DNA of 45,810 nt from Oscillospiraceae bacterium (GCA_021771715.1 JAETOO010000025.1:1-45810), one strand, 5' to 3'; shown: positions 33,210 to 41,777, counted from the first letter of the stretch. The notes: generated by a model not told the origin, from the letters alone. Made by a program: numbers and translations.

Positions 33210-33255
33210 GAATCGAAAAAAATCGCTAAGAAAACCGAAAGAAAATCGAAAGAAA
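33210..33255. promoter_or_regulatory. Phased repeats upstream of the response regulator gene
   Basis: On the plus strand four units of the form A(T/C)CG(A/C)(A/T)A(A/G)A have their CG at 33214, 33224, 33236 and 33247, about one helical turn apart. Such arrays are typical of OmpR-family operators; autoregulation is inferred. Confidence 0.4.
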
Positions 33256-33353
33256 GGCCGCCGCGCCATCAGGCATCTCCTCCCGGGGGATACCTGCCGC
33301 CACAGCAGCCCAATCTCTTTTGTATGTTCTCAACTACCGGCTTCCGATCTCAC

Positions 33354-34988
33354 TCACTCGCGGTTTGCCACCAGCAGCGTCTCTCCGTTGCTCGCCTCCG
33401 CGATGTTCATGACATGGTTGACCACGCGCGTGAAGCTGTTCAGGGACTCGACAAAGGTGAGACCCTGCTCGAACGTGCAGGTCTTCTCACGCAGCCGGAC
33501 CATATGGTTCGTCTGGGCCTTCGCGACCAGCTTCATGATCGTGCGCTCCTTCAGCTTCAGCCCCATCCAGTCCTCCGCCGTGATCTGCTGGCGGTGGAAC
33601 ATCTCCATCGTCGTGACGAGCAGCTCCATATCGAGCTGATAGACCACACGCAGCTCTTCCTGCGCCGCGTCCGAGTAGCCCTGTCCCAGCTCCACGCACT
33701 TCTCCGTCTGTACCAGAATCTTGATCGCGTGGTCCCCGATCTGCTCGAGATCGTTGATGACGTGGAAGACACAGCCCATATAGTGCGACACGGACGGCGG
33801 CAGCTGCAGCGCGTTCACGCTCGTCAGATAATCCGTAATCTCCGAGGCCAGATAGTCGATGACCTGCTCGCGCTCCCGGATCGTGTTGGCGGACGTGATG
33901 TCATTTCTGATCAGGCCCTCAGCCGCATCCGAGATATTCTGACGGACAATGTTCGCCATACGCTCGACTTCCTTGCCCACCTGCAGCGACATAACTGCCG
34001 GGGAGCCGACCATGTTCGGGTCAATGTACTCGAAGCGGAATGCACTCTCGTGCGCCTGCTTCGGAATGATCTGGTACGTCCACTTTACGACCAGATTTAC
34101 GAGCGGCAGCAGCAGCACGCCTGTCACAACCTTGAAGATGATGTGGTAGACCGCAATCTGGAAGACCGGATTCGGAATGAACTGCTCGATCACCTGGGTG
34201 ATCGGTGAGAGCATCGTCAGCGGGATAAACAGAATCGCACCGACCACGTTAAAGATCAGGTAAATGCAGGCCGCGCGCTTCGCGTTGTTCTTCGCGTTGA
34301 GGGCGGAGAGCAGCGGGGGCGTCGAGGAGCCGACGTTGATTCCGCAGATGATGAACGCCGCAAAGTAGAGCGGCATCAGCCCCTGCATCGCGAGCGCCTG
34401 CAGGACGCCTACCGCGGCGGACGAGCTCTGAATCACCGCGCAGAGCACCACGCCGACCACAAAGCCGAGCAGCGGATTCTTCGCATTCAGTATAAATTCC
34501 TGGAAAGTCAGCGAATCTTTCAGAGGCGACATCGCCGCACTCATCGTATGTAAGCCCTGAAACAGCATACCAAAGCCCAGAATGACCTGGCCGATATAGC
34601 GGTTGCGCTTCCGCTTGCCGTACAGCATCAGCACCGCGCCCAGACAGATGCACACCGGCGCAATCCCGGACACATCCAGCGCGATCAGGATACTCGTGAT
34701 CGTCGTACCGATGTTGGCTCCGAAAATGACGCCCGTCGCCTGCGCCAGATCCATGATCTCCGCGTTGATAAAGCCCATGACCATGACCGTCGTCGCCGAC
34801 GAGGACTGAATCACGACTGTTACCAGAGCGCCGAGCAGGAAACCGATAAAGCGATTCCTCGTCAGCTTCTCCAGCAGATCCTTCATCTTCGGACCCGCCG
34901 CCAGCTCCAGTCCCTCGCCCATGTACTTCATGCCGAACAGGAACAGTCCCAGTCCACCGAACAATTCAATAATACTGTTAATCCCCAT
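33354..34988 (-). CDS. Na+/phosphate cotransporter with PhoU-like tail
   Basis: 544 residues. The N-terminal membrane part carries the duplicated Na/Pi signature QSSSAT (about residue 49) and QSSSAA (about 186), with about eight helices in two repeats; the C-terminal 200 residues are a helical PhoU-like domain. NptA-type proteins move phosphate with sodium. The ATG at 34988 begins the conserved MGINSIIELFGGLGLFLFGM; further upstream codons read through the promoter. The ribosome site is weak (AAGAGAA). A strong Pho-box-like array lies upstream. Confidence 0.93.
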   Translation of the reverse strand: MGINSIIELFGGLGLFLFGMKYMGEGLELAAGPKMKDLLEKLTRNRFIGFLLGALVTVVIQSSSATTVMVMGFINAEIMDLAQATGVIFGANIGTTITSILIALDVSGIAPVCICLGAVLMLYGKRKRNRYIGQVILGFGMLFQGLHTMSAAMSPLKDSLTFQEFILNAKNPLLGFVVGVVLCAVIQSSSAAVGVLQALAMQGLMPLYFAAFIICGINVGSSTPPLLSALNAKNNAKRAACIYLIFNVVGAILFIPLTMLSPITQVIEQFIPNPVFQIAVYHIIFKVVTGVLLLPLVNLVVKWTYQIIPKQAHESAFRFEYIDPNMVGSPAVMSLQVGKEVERMANIVRQNISDAAEGLIRNDITSANTIREREQVIDYLASEITDYLTSVNALQLPPSVSHYMGCVFHVINDLEQIGDHAIKILVQTEKCVELGQGYSDAAQEELRVVYQLDMELLVTTMEMFHRQQITAEDWMGLKLKERTIMKLVAKAQTNHMVRLREKTCTFEQGLTFVESLNSFTRVVNHVMNIAEASNGETLLVANRE

Positions 34989-35165
34989 ATGCAGTTTTCT
35001 CTTGGGAAGCCTGTGCGCTCCCCTTTCCTCCCTTACACAGATTCCCACCGCCCGCGGCCATACCACGCGCCGGGGACAACGGGCAATTCTTATGTGACTG
35101 ATGCACCGGTATACGACAGACACCGCACGGTTCGCGTTTTTCCCGCGAAATCCGCAAATTACATC

Positions 35166-35235
35166 AATATATAGCATAGCACATCTGTGTAAAGTTTGCA
35201 AAGGGTATGTAAACTTTTTGTAAGCTTTCTGTAAA
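35166..35235 (-). promoter_or_regulatory. Pho-box-like direct repeats and promoter of the Na/Pi gene
   Basis: On the minus strand TTTACA, CTTACA, TTTACA and TTTGCA repeat every 11 bp (plus-strand starts 35230, 35219, 35208, 35197), and a fifth TTTACA (35188-35193) can serve as the -35 of a promoter with TATATT (35166-35171). This matches the TT(A/C/T)ACA direct repeats bound by PhoP-type regulators and fits a phosphate transporter. Confidence 0.75.
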
Positions 35236-35241
35236 TTGCCG

Positions 35242-35940
35242 TTACGCCTGAAGGCGGTCCAGGATCCCGACGACCTCGTTCAGACGGCGGATCTCAAAGT
35301 CCACGCGCACATCCGTATGGTTTTCTTCTCCGGACGGGTTGTACCAGCAGCAGACGATCCCGGCATTGTTGCCGCCCCGCATATCGCTCGTGAGGGAATC
35401 GCCCACGATCAGGATCTCCTCTTTTGCTATCCCTGCAAGCGTCTCAAACACCGGCGCGAAGAAACCGGCCCCGGGCTTCTCGACCCCAATCTCGTCGGAG
35501 ATAAAGATCCCGTCCATGTAATCTCCCAGGCCCGACTTGGCCAGCTTGTTGCGCTGCGCCTCCACCGTGCCGTTCGTCACAACGCACTGCCTCACCCGCC
35601 CTTTGAGGCTGGCGACCAGCGACAGCGCGTCCTCGTTCTCGAAAAAGTACTGTCCGAGCTTTCTCTGGTAGGAGTCATTGAAGGCCTCGATGTCCGGGCA
35701 GTCCAGCCCTTCCTCCGCGAAAAATGTCCGAAATCTTCCGACCAGCACCTCCTGCTTCGTCATCTCGCCGCGCTCCAGCGCCTCCCAGTGTCTCCGGTTG
35801 ATCCCGGCGTAGCGCTGCAGCAGCTCCTCGCTGTACGTCTCGATCCCGATCTCCGCCAGGCAGGAGCGGATCCCGTACGCCTCCGATTTCCCAAAATCCA
35901 GCAGCGTCCCGTCCACATCCCAAAGTATTGCACGTATCAT
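35242..35940 (-). CDS. HAD-family hydrolase (YjjG-like phosphatase)
   Basis: 232 residues. HAD motif I WDVDGTLLDFG, motif II VVTNGT, Lys in GVEKPGAGFF and motif IV VGDSLTSDMRGG are all present, with an alpha-helical cap. This is the YjjG/pyrimidine-nucleotidase-like subgroup that dephosphorylates nucleotides or small phosphates. GGAGGAAACGCT precedes the ATG at 35940; the longer upstream frame is a spacer. It lies just upstream of the Pho-box of the Na/Pi gene but on the same strand, and ends only 7 bp before it. Confidence 0.88.
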   Translation of the reverse strand: MIRAILWDVDGTLLDFGKSEAYGIRSCLAEIGIETYSEELLQRYAGINRRHWEALERGEMTKQEVLVGRFRTFFAEEGLDCPDIEAFNDSYQRKLGQYFFENEDALSLVASLKGRVRQCVVTNGTVEAQRNKLAKSGLGDYMDGIFISDEIGVEKPGAGFFAPVFETLAGIAKEEILIVGDSLTSDMRGGNNAGIVCCWYNPSGEENHTDVRVDFEIRRLNEVVGILDRLQA

Positions 35941-36075
35941 AGCGTTTCCTCCATATCCATATCTAAGCCGTAAATGATCATCCGACTCTGCTCTGCACTC
36001 CGACCGTTCCGCCACGCAGGCATCTTCTCTGCATTCCGCATTCTCTATCCTGCGACAGCGTTCTCCGCATTCTGA

Positions 36076-37254
36076 TCACGCCTCCAGCAGCAGTGTCAAC
36101 AGCGACTCAAATCCCGCTTCCTTCCACTCTCCCATCATGCGCTCCATCGCGAGCAGGTTCGGGTCCGAGTGCTCCAGTTCCCGGGAGTAGCGCCACGCCA
36201 GTTTCGCGCGGTCCTCAAACGAGAGCCGTCCGTCCTGCCGGATCCACTCGGCCAGCGCGAGCTCCCTGAGGATCAGCACGCTCGTCACCGACATCTGCAC
36301 CTTCTTCAGGCAGTCCCCGTCATAAACCGCGCCGCAGAAATACGTGAACAGAAAGTAGACCAGGATCTGCTCATACTCGGTCTCCCACTCCTTCTCGGCC
36401 TCCCGAAATTTCCACGCGGCCTCCAGATACCCCGCGCAGCCTCTGCCGTACAGCAGCCGCCTCCACTCCTGCAGATCCTCCCTCCACAGCGGGTCGAGCA
36501 CCTCAAAATCGCGCAGATAGTCCAGCTGCCGCCACCGCAGCGTCACCAGCTCATCCAGCCGCTCCCGGTTGCTCAAGCGCTCCGACTGCTCTGCGACGTA
36601 CCGCCGCAGCCGCTCTGTCAACCGCGCGTCCGCCCCCGGCCTCCGGTAGCGCTCCAGCACGCCCTCCACCTCAAAGAGACGCCGCGCCTGGATCCGGTTC
36701 TGCACATCGTGTGCCAGCGCCAGCAGCTTCGCCATGCGCAGCTCCAAGGCATCCGCACGGTTCTGCGCAAATGCCAGCAGCAGTTCTCTGCAATCCTGCA
36801 GTGCAGAGTACAGCAGATCGTCGAACTCCTCCTCCTGCTCTACGCCGCCCCGCTCGATACTGCGAAACGTCACGCGCTCTTTTCTGCCGAGGAGGAGCCG
36901 CGCGATCGCGGGACACGACAGCGACAGGGACAGCTCCCGCTCATTCTCGTAGACCTCCGTGTGCCTCGGATAATTCCTGCAGGTGCGGCACATCAGATCC
37001 GCCCCGGCCTCCAGGTGAATGTCACACAAATTCTGTTCATTCAGGAACGCACAGCGCCCCTCGTACTGCTCAAAGGTCTGCTGCTTCCAGTTAATTGCAT
37101 TTGCCAGGCGGCTGCCAAAGCTCCCTTTCAGGTTCCTGTACCGTCTCAGCGTCTTATCGTCAATCACAATCTGCCACCCTGCGCAGCAGGTAGCCGGGCA
37201 GTCCGATGCCAGGCACCGGAACTCCTGATAATAATCTGGTATGGTATAAATCAT
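36076..37254 (-). CDS. FliB-like (flagellin lysine-N-methylase family) protein
   Basis: 392 residues. The N-terminus has a Cys-rich cluster (FRCLASDCPATCCAGWQI, then CAFLNEQNLCDIH and MCRTCRNYPR), the hallmark of the family usually annotated as flagellin lysine methylase, expected to hold an iron-sulfur or metal centre. The long helical C-terminal half is also typical. No flagellar gene lies in the window, and homologues are common in non-motile gut Clostridia, so the substrate may not be flagellin. The ATG at 37254 follows GAGGGGAG. Confidence 0.82.
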   Translation of the reverse strand: MIYTIPDYYQEFRCLASDCPATCCAGWQIVIDDKTLRRYRNLKGSFGSRLANAINWKQQTFEQYEGRCAFLNEQNLCDIHLEAGADLMCRTCRNYPRHTEVYENERELSLSLSCPAIARLLLGRKERVTFRSIERGGVEQEEEFDDLLYSALQDCRELLLAFAQNRADALELRMAKLLALAHDVQNRIQARRLFEVEGVLERYRRPGADARLTERLRRYVAEQSERLSNRERLDELVTLRWRQLDYLRDFEVLDPLWREDLQEWRRLLYGRGCAGYLEAAWKFREAEKEWETEYEQILVYFLFTYFCGAVYDGDCLKKVQMSVTSVLILRELALAEWIRQDGRLSFEDRAKLAWRYSRELEHSDPNLLAMERMMGEWKEAGFESLLTLLLEA

Positions 37255-37548
37255 GTATACTCCCCTCGATCCTTTTCCTTCGTCCGCCGGCGGCAGCGGA
37301 TCACCTCTGCCGTTCTGAAAACGCACGATCACTCTGGTCTGCAGCCCTGCCGGGGTGCAAACTGTGACATTTATTGTAACACAATCCTCCTGGGATTGGA
37401 ACCTTCTTTCGGTCTATTTCAAAGCGGATTTGAGATTCAAATGCTTCCCCAGCTGTCATTTGCGAATCCCAATTTTTGTGTAATCGCAGTCAGCACTGGG
37501 TATTGTTTTTCCACCGGACGAGAAGATTACAGGGCCAGACATAATTTG
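37255..37548. other. Spacer between oadB-like and fliB-like genes
   Basis: About 290 bp without a gene. A possible weak promoter for the fliB-like gene is TTCCAA (37396-37401), 17 bp, TACAAT (37373-37378) on the minus strand. I see no clear terminator for the oadB-like gene. Confidence 0.4.
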
Positions 37549-38790
37549 CTACGAGCGCGCGAGAAGCTGGATTGCTCTTACGACCACGAGGATCAGGAGC
37601 ACCGCCGCGAAGATTCCTCCCATGCCCTTCCACATGAGGTCGACCGCGTTCTTTGCGCCTCCTGACGTTACCAGGCGGACCACCAGGCCGCCTGCGACGA
37701 CCGAGGCCACCTGACCTGATACATTTGCGCCCGCTGCATGCATCAGAAGTACATTCGTCGGATCCTCCGCGATCGCCATTTTCTGTATGACGCGCGAGGA
37801 CATCGGAAACGCAGAGATGCCGGCCGCCCCGATCATCGGGTTTACCTTTTTCTTCAGGAACAGATTCATGAACTTCGCCAGCAGGACGCCGCCGATCGTG
37901 TCCATCACAAAGGCGAACAGGCCGATCGCGAGGATCAGAAGCGTCTCCCAGGTCACAAATGCTTCCGCGCGCATGCTGTAGGAGATTGTAATCCCCAGCA
38001 GCAGCGTGATCAAGTTCGCGAGTACATTCTGCGCCGTCTCAGACATCACCTGCAGGACACCGCACTCACGGATCAGGTTGCCGAACATCAGAAATCCGAC
38101 CAGCGCCACCGACGACGGCGCGATCAGCCCGACAATCATCGTCACCAGGATCGGAAACGCAATGCGCATCTGTCTCGTGACTCCCTGGGGCTCGTAGTCC
38201 ATGTGGATCTGCCGCTCCTTTTTCGTCGTCACCAGACGGATGGCCAGCGGCTGGATGACCGGCACCAGCGCCATATACGAGTAGGCTGCGACCGCGATCG
38301 CCCCGACGTACTTCGACTTGAGCACCTGGGAGACCAGAATCGCGGTCGGCCCGTCCGCCGCCCCGATAATTCCCGCCGCCGCGGCGTCCCTGAACCCAAA
38401 GCCCAGCAGCGACGCCAGTATAATTGCCGCAAAGATGCCAAACTGCGCGCCGGCGCCGAACAGGAACATCTGCGGGCACGACAGCAGCGGCCCGAAGTCA
38501 ATCATCGCGCCGATGCCGATGAACAGCAGGATCGGCATGGCCTCCGATGCCTCGATACACGTCTCAAACAGCCATTGGATGATTCCGTTTGTCTCCCCGA
38601 CACCGGAGAGCACCTGATTGATCGCTCCGCTCGCCGGGAGATTCACCAGAATCGCGCCAAAACCCATCGGCAGCAGCAGAGCCGGCTCATAGTCCTTTTT
38701 TACAGCGAGATAGATCAGCAAAATTCCGATCCCGTACATTACCACCTGTTTCCAGGTCAACAGTAGAATCCCTTCCAGCAAAAATTCCAT
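37549..38790 (-). CDS. OadB/GcdB-type Na+-pumping decarboxylase beta subunit, stand-alone
   Basis: 413 residues with about 11 membrane segments. The family's ion-site motif GAADGPTAI (about residue 145) and conserved GFGFRDAAAAGIIG, SYMALVP and SGQVASVVAGG are intact. OadB/GcdB/MmdB subunits couple decarboxylation of a biotin-bound acid to Na+ export and normally need alpha, gamma and biotin-carrier partners. None is present nearby. The ATG at 38790 has AAAGGAGTGG upstream. The gene lies behind a yybP-ykoY-type riboswitch, which normally controls manganese-export or homeostasis genes, so its role here may be ion transport without a decarboxylase. Confidence 0.9.
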   Translation of the reverse strand: MEFLLEGILLLTWKQVVMYGIGILLIYLAVKKDYEPALLLPMGFGAILVNLPASGAINQVLSGVGETNGIIQWLFETCIEASEAMPILLFIGIGAMIDFGPLLSCPQMFLFGAGAQFGIFAAIILASLLGFGFRDAAAAGIIGAADGPTAILVSQVLKSKYVGAIAVAAYSYMALVPVIQPLAIRLVTTKKERQIHMDYEPQGVTRQMRIAFPILVTMIVGLIAPSSVALVGFLMFGNLIRECGVLQVMSETAQNVLANLITLLLGITISYSMRAEAFVTWETLLILAIGLFAFVMDTIGGVLLAKFMNLFLKKKVNPMIGAAGISAFPMSSRVIQKMAIAEDPTNVLLMHAAGANVSGQVASVVAGGLVVRLVTSGGAKNAVDLMWKGMGGIFAAVLLILVVVRAIQLLARS

Positions 38791-38869
38791 TTTCCCACTC
38801 CTTTCTTCCGCGTCTCCGGTCGCGCAGGCCGTCCGCCGCACACAGCTCCCGCTTCGTCTCAGGTCTCCG

Positions 38870-39003
38870 GAAAATGAAAAGAGACCCTTATCACAGCATA
38901 ATCACTGTGATAAGAGTCTCGCTATTTCAATTCCTGCCGGATAACAGCGTTATCGTACTGACGGCCTGAATCCACATCGCTGTGGAAGCTACTCCCTCTT
39001 ACC
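38870..39003 (-). ncRNA. yybP-ykoY (Mn2+) riboswitch with terminator platform
   Basis: On the minus strand P1 is GGTAAGAG (38996-39003) with CTCTTATC (38909-38916). Inside are the hallmark GGAGUAGC after the 5' strand and GCGAGA before the 3' strand, a TCCACA/TGTGGA hairpin, and GUCAGUACG followed by a GATAAC/GTTATC hairpin and CCGGC. These match the yybP-ykoY consensus. The 3' P1 strand is also the 5' arm of a terminator (CTTATCACAG 38887-38896 with CTGTGATAAG 38905-38914, extended by GAGAC/GTCTC, then TCTTTTCATTTT). The two folds exclude each other, predicting transcription on when Mn2+ is bound. Confidence 0.85.
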
Positions 39004-39040
39004 GGAAACAACTCCATGTTCCTATGATTTCCACACCACC

Positions 39041-39069
39041 AGTATAACAGCCAATCGCTCGTTGTTCAA
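39041..39069 (-). promoter_or_regulatory. Promoter of the riboswitch-oadB transcript
   Basis: On the minus strand TTGAAC (39064-39069), a 17-bp spacer and TATACT (39041-39046). The -35 box overlaps the stop codon of the preceding gene. Transcription would start about 30 nt before the riboswitch. Confidence 0.75.
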
Positions 39070-40151
39070 CCACTTTTTGCATCGTTTTCCACCATTTCCT
39101 GATAAGGCCAATCCAAAATACCGCCAAATTCCAGTACATTCTCATATCCCATGTCCGCCAGCTTCTGTGCCGCCTGTTTGCTGCGGTTGCCGCTCCTGCA
39201 GTACACCAGGATTTTCTGCTTCTTATCCGGAAGTTCCGCCGGCTCCTCCACGATCTCCTCATTAGGGAGGCAGATTGACTCTTTGATATGCCCGGAATCA
39301 TACTCTTCCTGCGTCCGCACATCCAAAATGCAGATATCCGCTTCCTCATCCATGATCTTTTTCGCTTCCTGTGCAGTAATCTGCTGATAGCTCATGTCCG
39401 TTTCCTCCTGCTTCGTTTCTTTCTTCCCATCTATCATCTGCGTAACCGCTTCCACGGTCTGCTCTTGCTGCTCTTCTGAAGAAATTCTGGCTTCGCCATC
39501 TCCTTTTTGCTTCCCATAATTTCCAAAACCCGCATGGTTTCCGCCTTCTATACAGAGTTCTGTATAACCTGCAGGCATGAGCGCTCTTCCTTCCTCCAGC
39601 TTTTCCATATTCAGGACGCCGTCTTCACTTCCATATACAGATAAAACAGAAATCTGCGCTCCTTTCAGATCCCTGGTTGGATACGCAGCCAGCAGGATCA
39701 GTCCATCGAAACGTTCCGGATGCCCTGCGGCATAAGAGGCCGCCATCGCCCCGCCTAAAGAATGTCCTGCCAGATACCAGTGCTCATATTCATAGGTTTC
39801 CATAATGTCTTCTGCTCTATTCTGTCCCAAAATTGCAAGATTACACGGCATTTTAATTAGGAAACAATCTATGCCCTGTTCTGCCAGTCCATAGAAAAGC
39901 GGCAGATACGCCGTATACTCCACCTTTGCCCCCGGATAGAAAACGACTGCAGCCTCTTCTCCGGGTCCGTCTACAAATAAGCCATCCGCTATTTCCGATA
40001 CGGCCACCTGTTCCTTTCCCTGCAGATATTTATTTACACGCTCATCACGATGGTAATAATCATTCACATAGAAAAACGCTGACAACATAACGATCAAAAT
40101 AAGCCCCATTACTGCCGCAGCAATTTTCCTGCCCTTTTTCTTCTTTATCAT
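39066..40151 (-). CDS. Alpha/beta-hydrolase fused to a rhodanese domain
   Basis: 361 residues. An N-terminal membrane anchor or signal (about 9-29) leads into an alpha/beta-hydrolase domain with the nucleophile elbow GHSLGG (Ser131) and a late His in GGNHAGFGNYG. A linker rich in Glu/Lys/Gln joins it to a rhodanese domain (about 253-361) with active-site loop CRSGNRS. At the junction AGGAGG stands 8 nt before an in-frame ATG (39395), exactly a normal gene start, so the rhodanese may also be made alone. If the hydrolase is exported, the fused rhodanese would be outside too, which is unusual. It is followed on this strand by the riboswitch-oadB unit. Confidence 0.85.
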   Translation of the reverse strand: MIKKKKGRKIAAAVMGLILIVMLSAFFYVNDYYHRDERVNKYLQGKEQVAVSEIADGLFVDGPGEEAAVVFYPGAKVEYTAYLPLFYGLAEQGIDCFLIKMPCNLAILGQNRAEDIMETYEYEHWYLAGHSLGGAMAASYAAGHPERFDGLILLAAYPTRDLKGAQISVLSVYGSEDGVLNMEKLEEGRALMPAGYTELCIEGGNHAGFGNYGKQKGDGEARISSEEQQEQTVEAVTQMIDGKKETKQEETDMSYQQITAQEAKKIMDEEADICILDVRTQEEYDSGHIKESICLPNEEIVEEPAELPDKKQKILVYCRSGNRSKQAAQKLADMGYENVLEFGGILDWPYQEMVENDAKSG

Positions 40152-40189
40152 TCTGATTTCTTTTTCCTCAAATCTTCTGCCATCTTCTA

Positions 40190-40822
40190 TTATGACCGTC
40201 CTCCATTTGCAGGACTTAATACCACCACCTGAGCGTCCGGCCGGTTTTCCATGCAGATTTCTGATCCTTCTACAGTCGTTACGCTATCCATAAGTTCTGT
40301 AAATGCACTGACTGTCCCGATTACATCGTATCCATAGACATTCCGCTCCTCCCTGTAATGCATCGGGATCACAGTCTGAGGTTTTAACTCCAAAACAAGC
40401 TCTGCCGCTTCTTTTGCATCAATCGTATAAAATCCCCCTACCGGAACCAGAAGCAGATCCAGGTTCTTTAACTGTTCCTTCTGTTTCTCCTGAAGCCGGC
40501 ACCCCAAATCTCCCAGATGGGCAATCCTGTAACCATCTGCTTCTATCATATGTATGGTATTTTTCCCACGGTGCGTTCCATTATGATGGTCATGGAACGT
40601 ATCTATTTTTGTGATCTGAATACCCGGTTTCAAATCACCGCTTAATTTTACACACTCCGTCCCGCTGTGGTCATCATGCCCGTGGCTGCAAAGTACAAGA
40701 TCTGCATTTTCCCTCACATTTCCAAGTCCCGGTACAGAACCGTCCTTATATGGATCTACAACGATAACTGCTTCCCTGCTTTCTATTTTAAAGCAGGAAT
40801 GTCCCAACCAAATAATATGCAT
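40190..40822 (-). CDS. Metallo-beta-lactamase-fold hydrolase (UlaG-like)
   Basis: 210 residues. The metal-binding HGHDDH motif is at about residues 47-52, preceded by the typical LGHSCFKI and VVDPY, and followed by HLGDLG and MHYRE with further metal ligands. This small single-domain group includes L-ascorbate-6-phosphate lactonase-like and UPF0173 proteins; the substrate is unknown. GGAGGAGAAGG precedes the ATG. It ends 38 bp before the hydrolase-rhodanese gene, so the two are likely co-transcribed, perhaps from a TATAAT box at 40859-40864. Confidence 0.88.
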   Translation of the reverse strand: MHIIWLGHSCFKIESREAVIVVDPYKDGSVPGLGNVRENADLVLCSHGHDDHSGTECVKLSGDLKPGIQITKIDTFHDHHNGTHRGKNTIHMIEADGYRIAHLGDLGCRLQEKQKEQLKNLDLLLVPVGGFYTIDAKEAAELVLELKPQTVIPMHYREERNVYGYDVIGTVSAFTELMDSVTTVEGSEICMENRPDAQVVVLSPANGGRS

Positions 40823-40947
40823 CTGCCTTCTCCTCCTCAGTTTTCAGCTATTTCCTTCATTATATCTACAGGGATGGAAATTATTTTTCCCCTGTTTTTA
40901 TGAAATGAATCAATGACATTCAGCCTTCCCATGTAAAATCCTTTGGC

Positions 40948-41655
40948 TTATAATTTTATCAGCCTGCCATTGCTAAAATAATAAATATCTTCCCTCTTAT
41001 ATCCATATTTGGAATCAGGAATGCTGATATGCGGTTCAAAAGTAAACATTTTGACATCTGATAATCTTTTATGGTTTCCTTTTTCGATATAGATACGCTC
41101 ATTTTTATTTTTCACAATAGAATGTCCGAGGTTGCCAAGAAAATCCAGGTTAAAAAATCCTTTTTTCGCAATCAAATCATTCATATAATAGTACAATTCT
41201 TCAAATGTCATATTCGGCGTTGCCACCTCAATTAAAGTTTTATGCAGATATTCTTCCATCAGCAAGCCGTTTCGCCACTCGTCATTTTTGATTTTGTCGG
41301 TTTCACTGCATAATACGCCATTTTCAAATACAAGCGTTCTCGCATAATCTCCCCAAATATTATTCTTTTGAGGACTTAAATCAATTGTGATAATATCATT
41401 CTCCTGTATGATTCTATCTGCTGCTTTGTAATCTTTACCTGATACGGAAACAGCAGTTTCATCTCCTGCAAAAATAAATGCGCCAACATCCCAATACCAA
41501 AAGGAATCTGCACCATTTTTCATCAAATACTCCTCACATAATGCCTTTATCCTCGGTAAACGCATTCCGACTTGAATCATGCCAGCGGCATACTTTATCG
41601 CTGCCCGATTCAAATTCTGCATTGCGAAATACAGATCAAGAATTTCCTTTTCCAC
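40948..41655 (-). CDS. M24-family metallopeptidase-like protein
   Basis: 235 residues with the pita-bread (creatinase/aminopeptidase) fold. All five metal ligands are identifiable: Asp in ITIDLSP, Asp in GDYARTL, His in NLGHSI, Glu in FTFEPHIS and Glu in KREDIYYF. It may be a peptidase or a non-peptidase relative. Base composition is clearly AT-richer than the core genes. The GTG at 41655 is preferred, since AAGGAG lies 7 nt upstream, over the ATG at 41685, which is inside the small ORF before it. Confidence 0.8.
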   Translation of the reverse strand: MEKEILDLYFAMQNLNRAAIKYAAGMIQVGMRLPRIKALCEEYLMKNGADSFWYWDVGAFIFAGDETAVSVSGKDYKAADRIIQENDIITIDLSPQKNNIWGDYARTLVFENGVLCSETDKIKNDEWRNGLLMEEYLHKTLIEVATPNMTFEELYYYMNDLIAKKGFFNLDFLGNLGHSIVKNKNERIYIEKGNHKRLSDVKMFTFEPHISIPDSKYGYKREDIYYFSNGRLIKL

Positions 41656-41669
41656 GCTTTCACTCCTTC

Positions 41670-41777
41670 TTATTGTGTGTTCCATTCATCCTGAACTTCC
41701 TTTAGAAACCACCATCCATTTATTTTTTGCTTGAGTGTATCCTTTGTCTGTTCATACACATAGTTCAAATGATCCAT
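41670..41777 (-). CDS. Unrecognised 35-residue ORF between HAD and M24 genes
   Basis: Starts at an ATG overlapping the last codons of the HAD gene and stops 14 bp before the M24 GTG, with the M24 ribosome site right after its stop. The peptide is charged with a central GWWFLKE and ends DEWNTQ. Spacing fits an operon member, but it could be a gene remnant. No family recognised. Confidence 0.4.
   Translation of the reverse strand: MDHLNYVYEQTKDTLKQKINGWWFLKEVQDEWNTQ

Noticed and set aside
36020-36075. Degenerate short repeat of CTCTGCATTCCG type between the FliB-like and HAD genes
   Set aside because: Resembles the other gene-end repeats, but only about three poor copies are visible, too weak to annotate.
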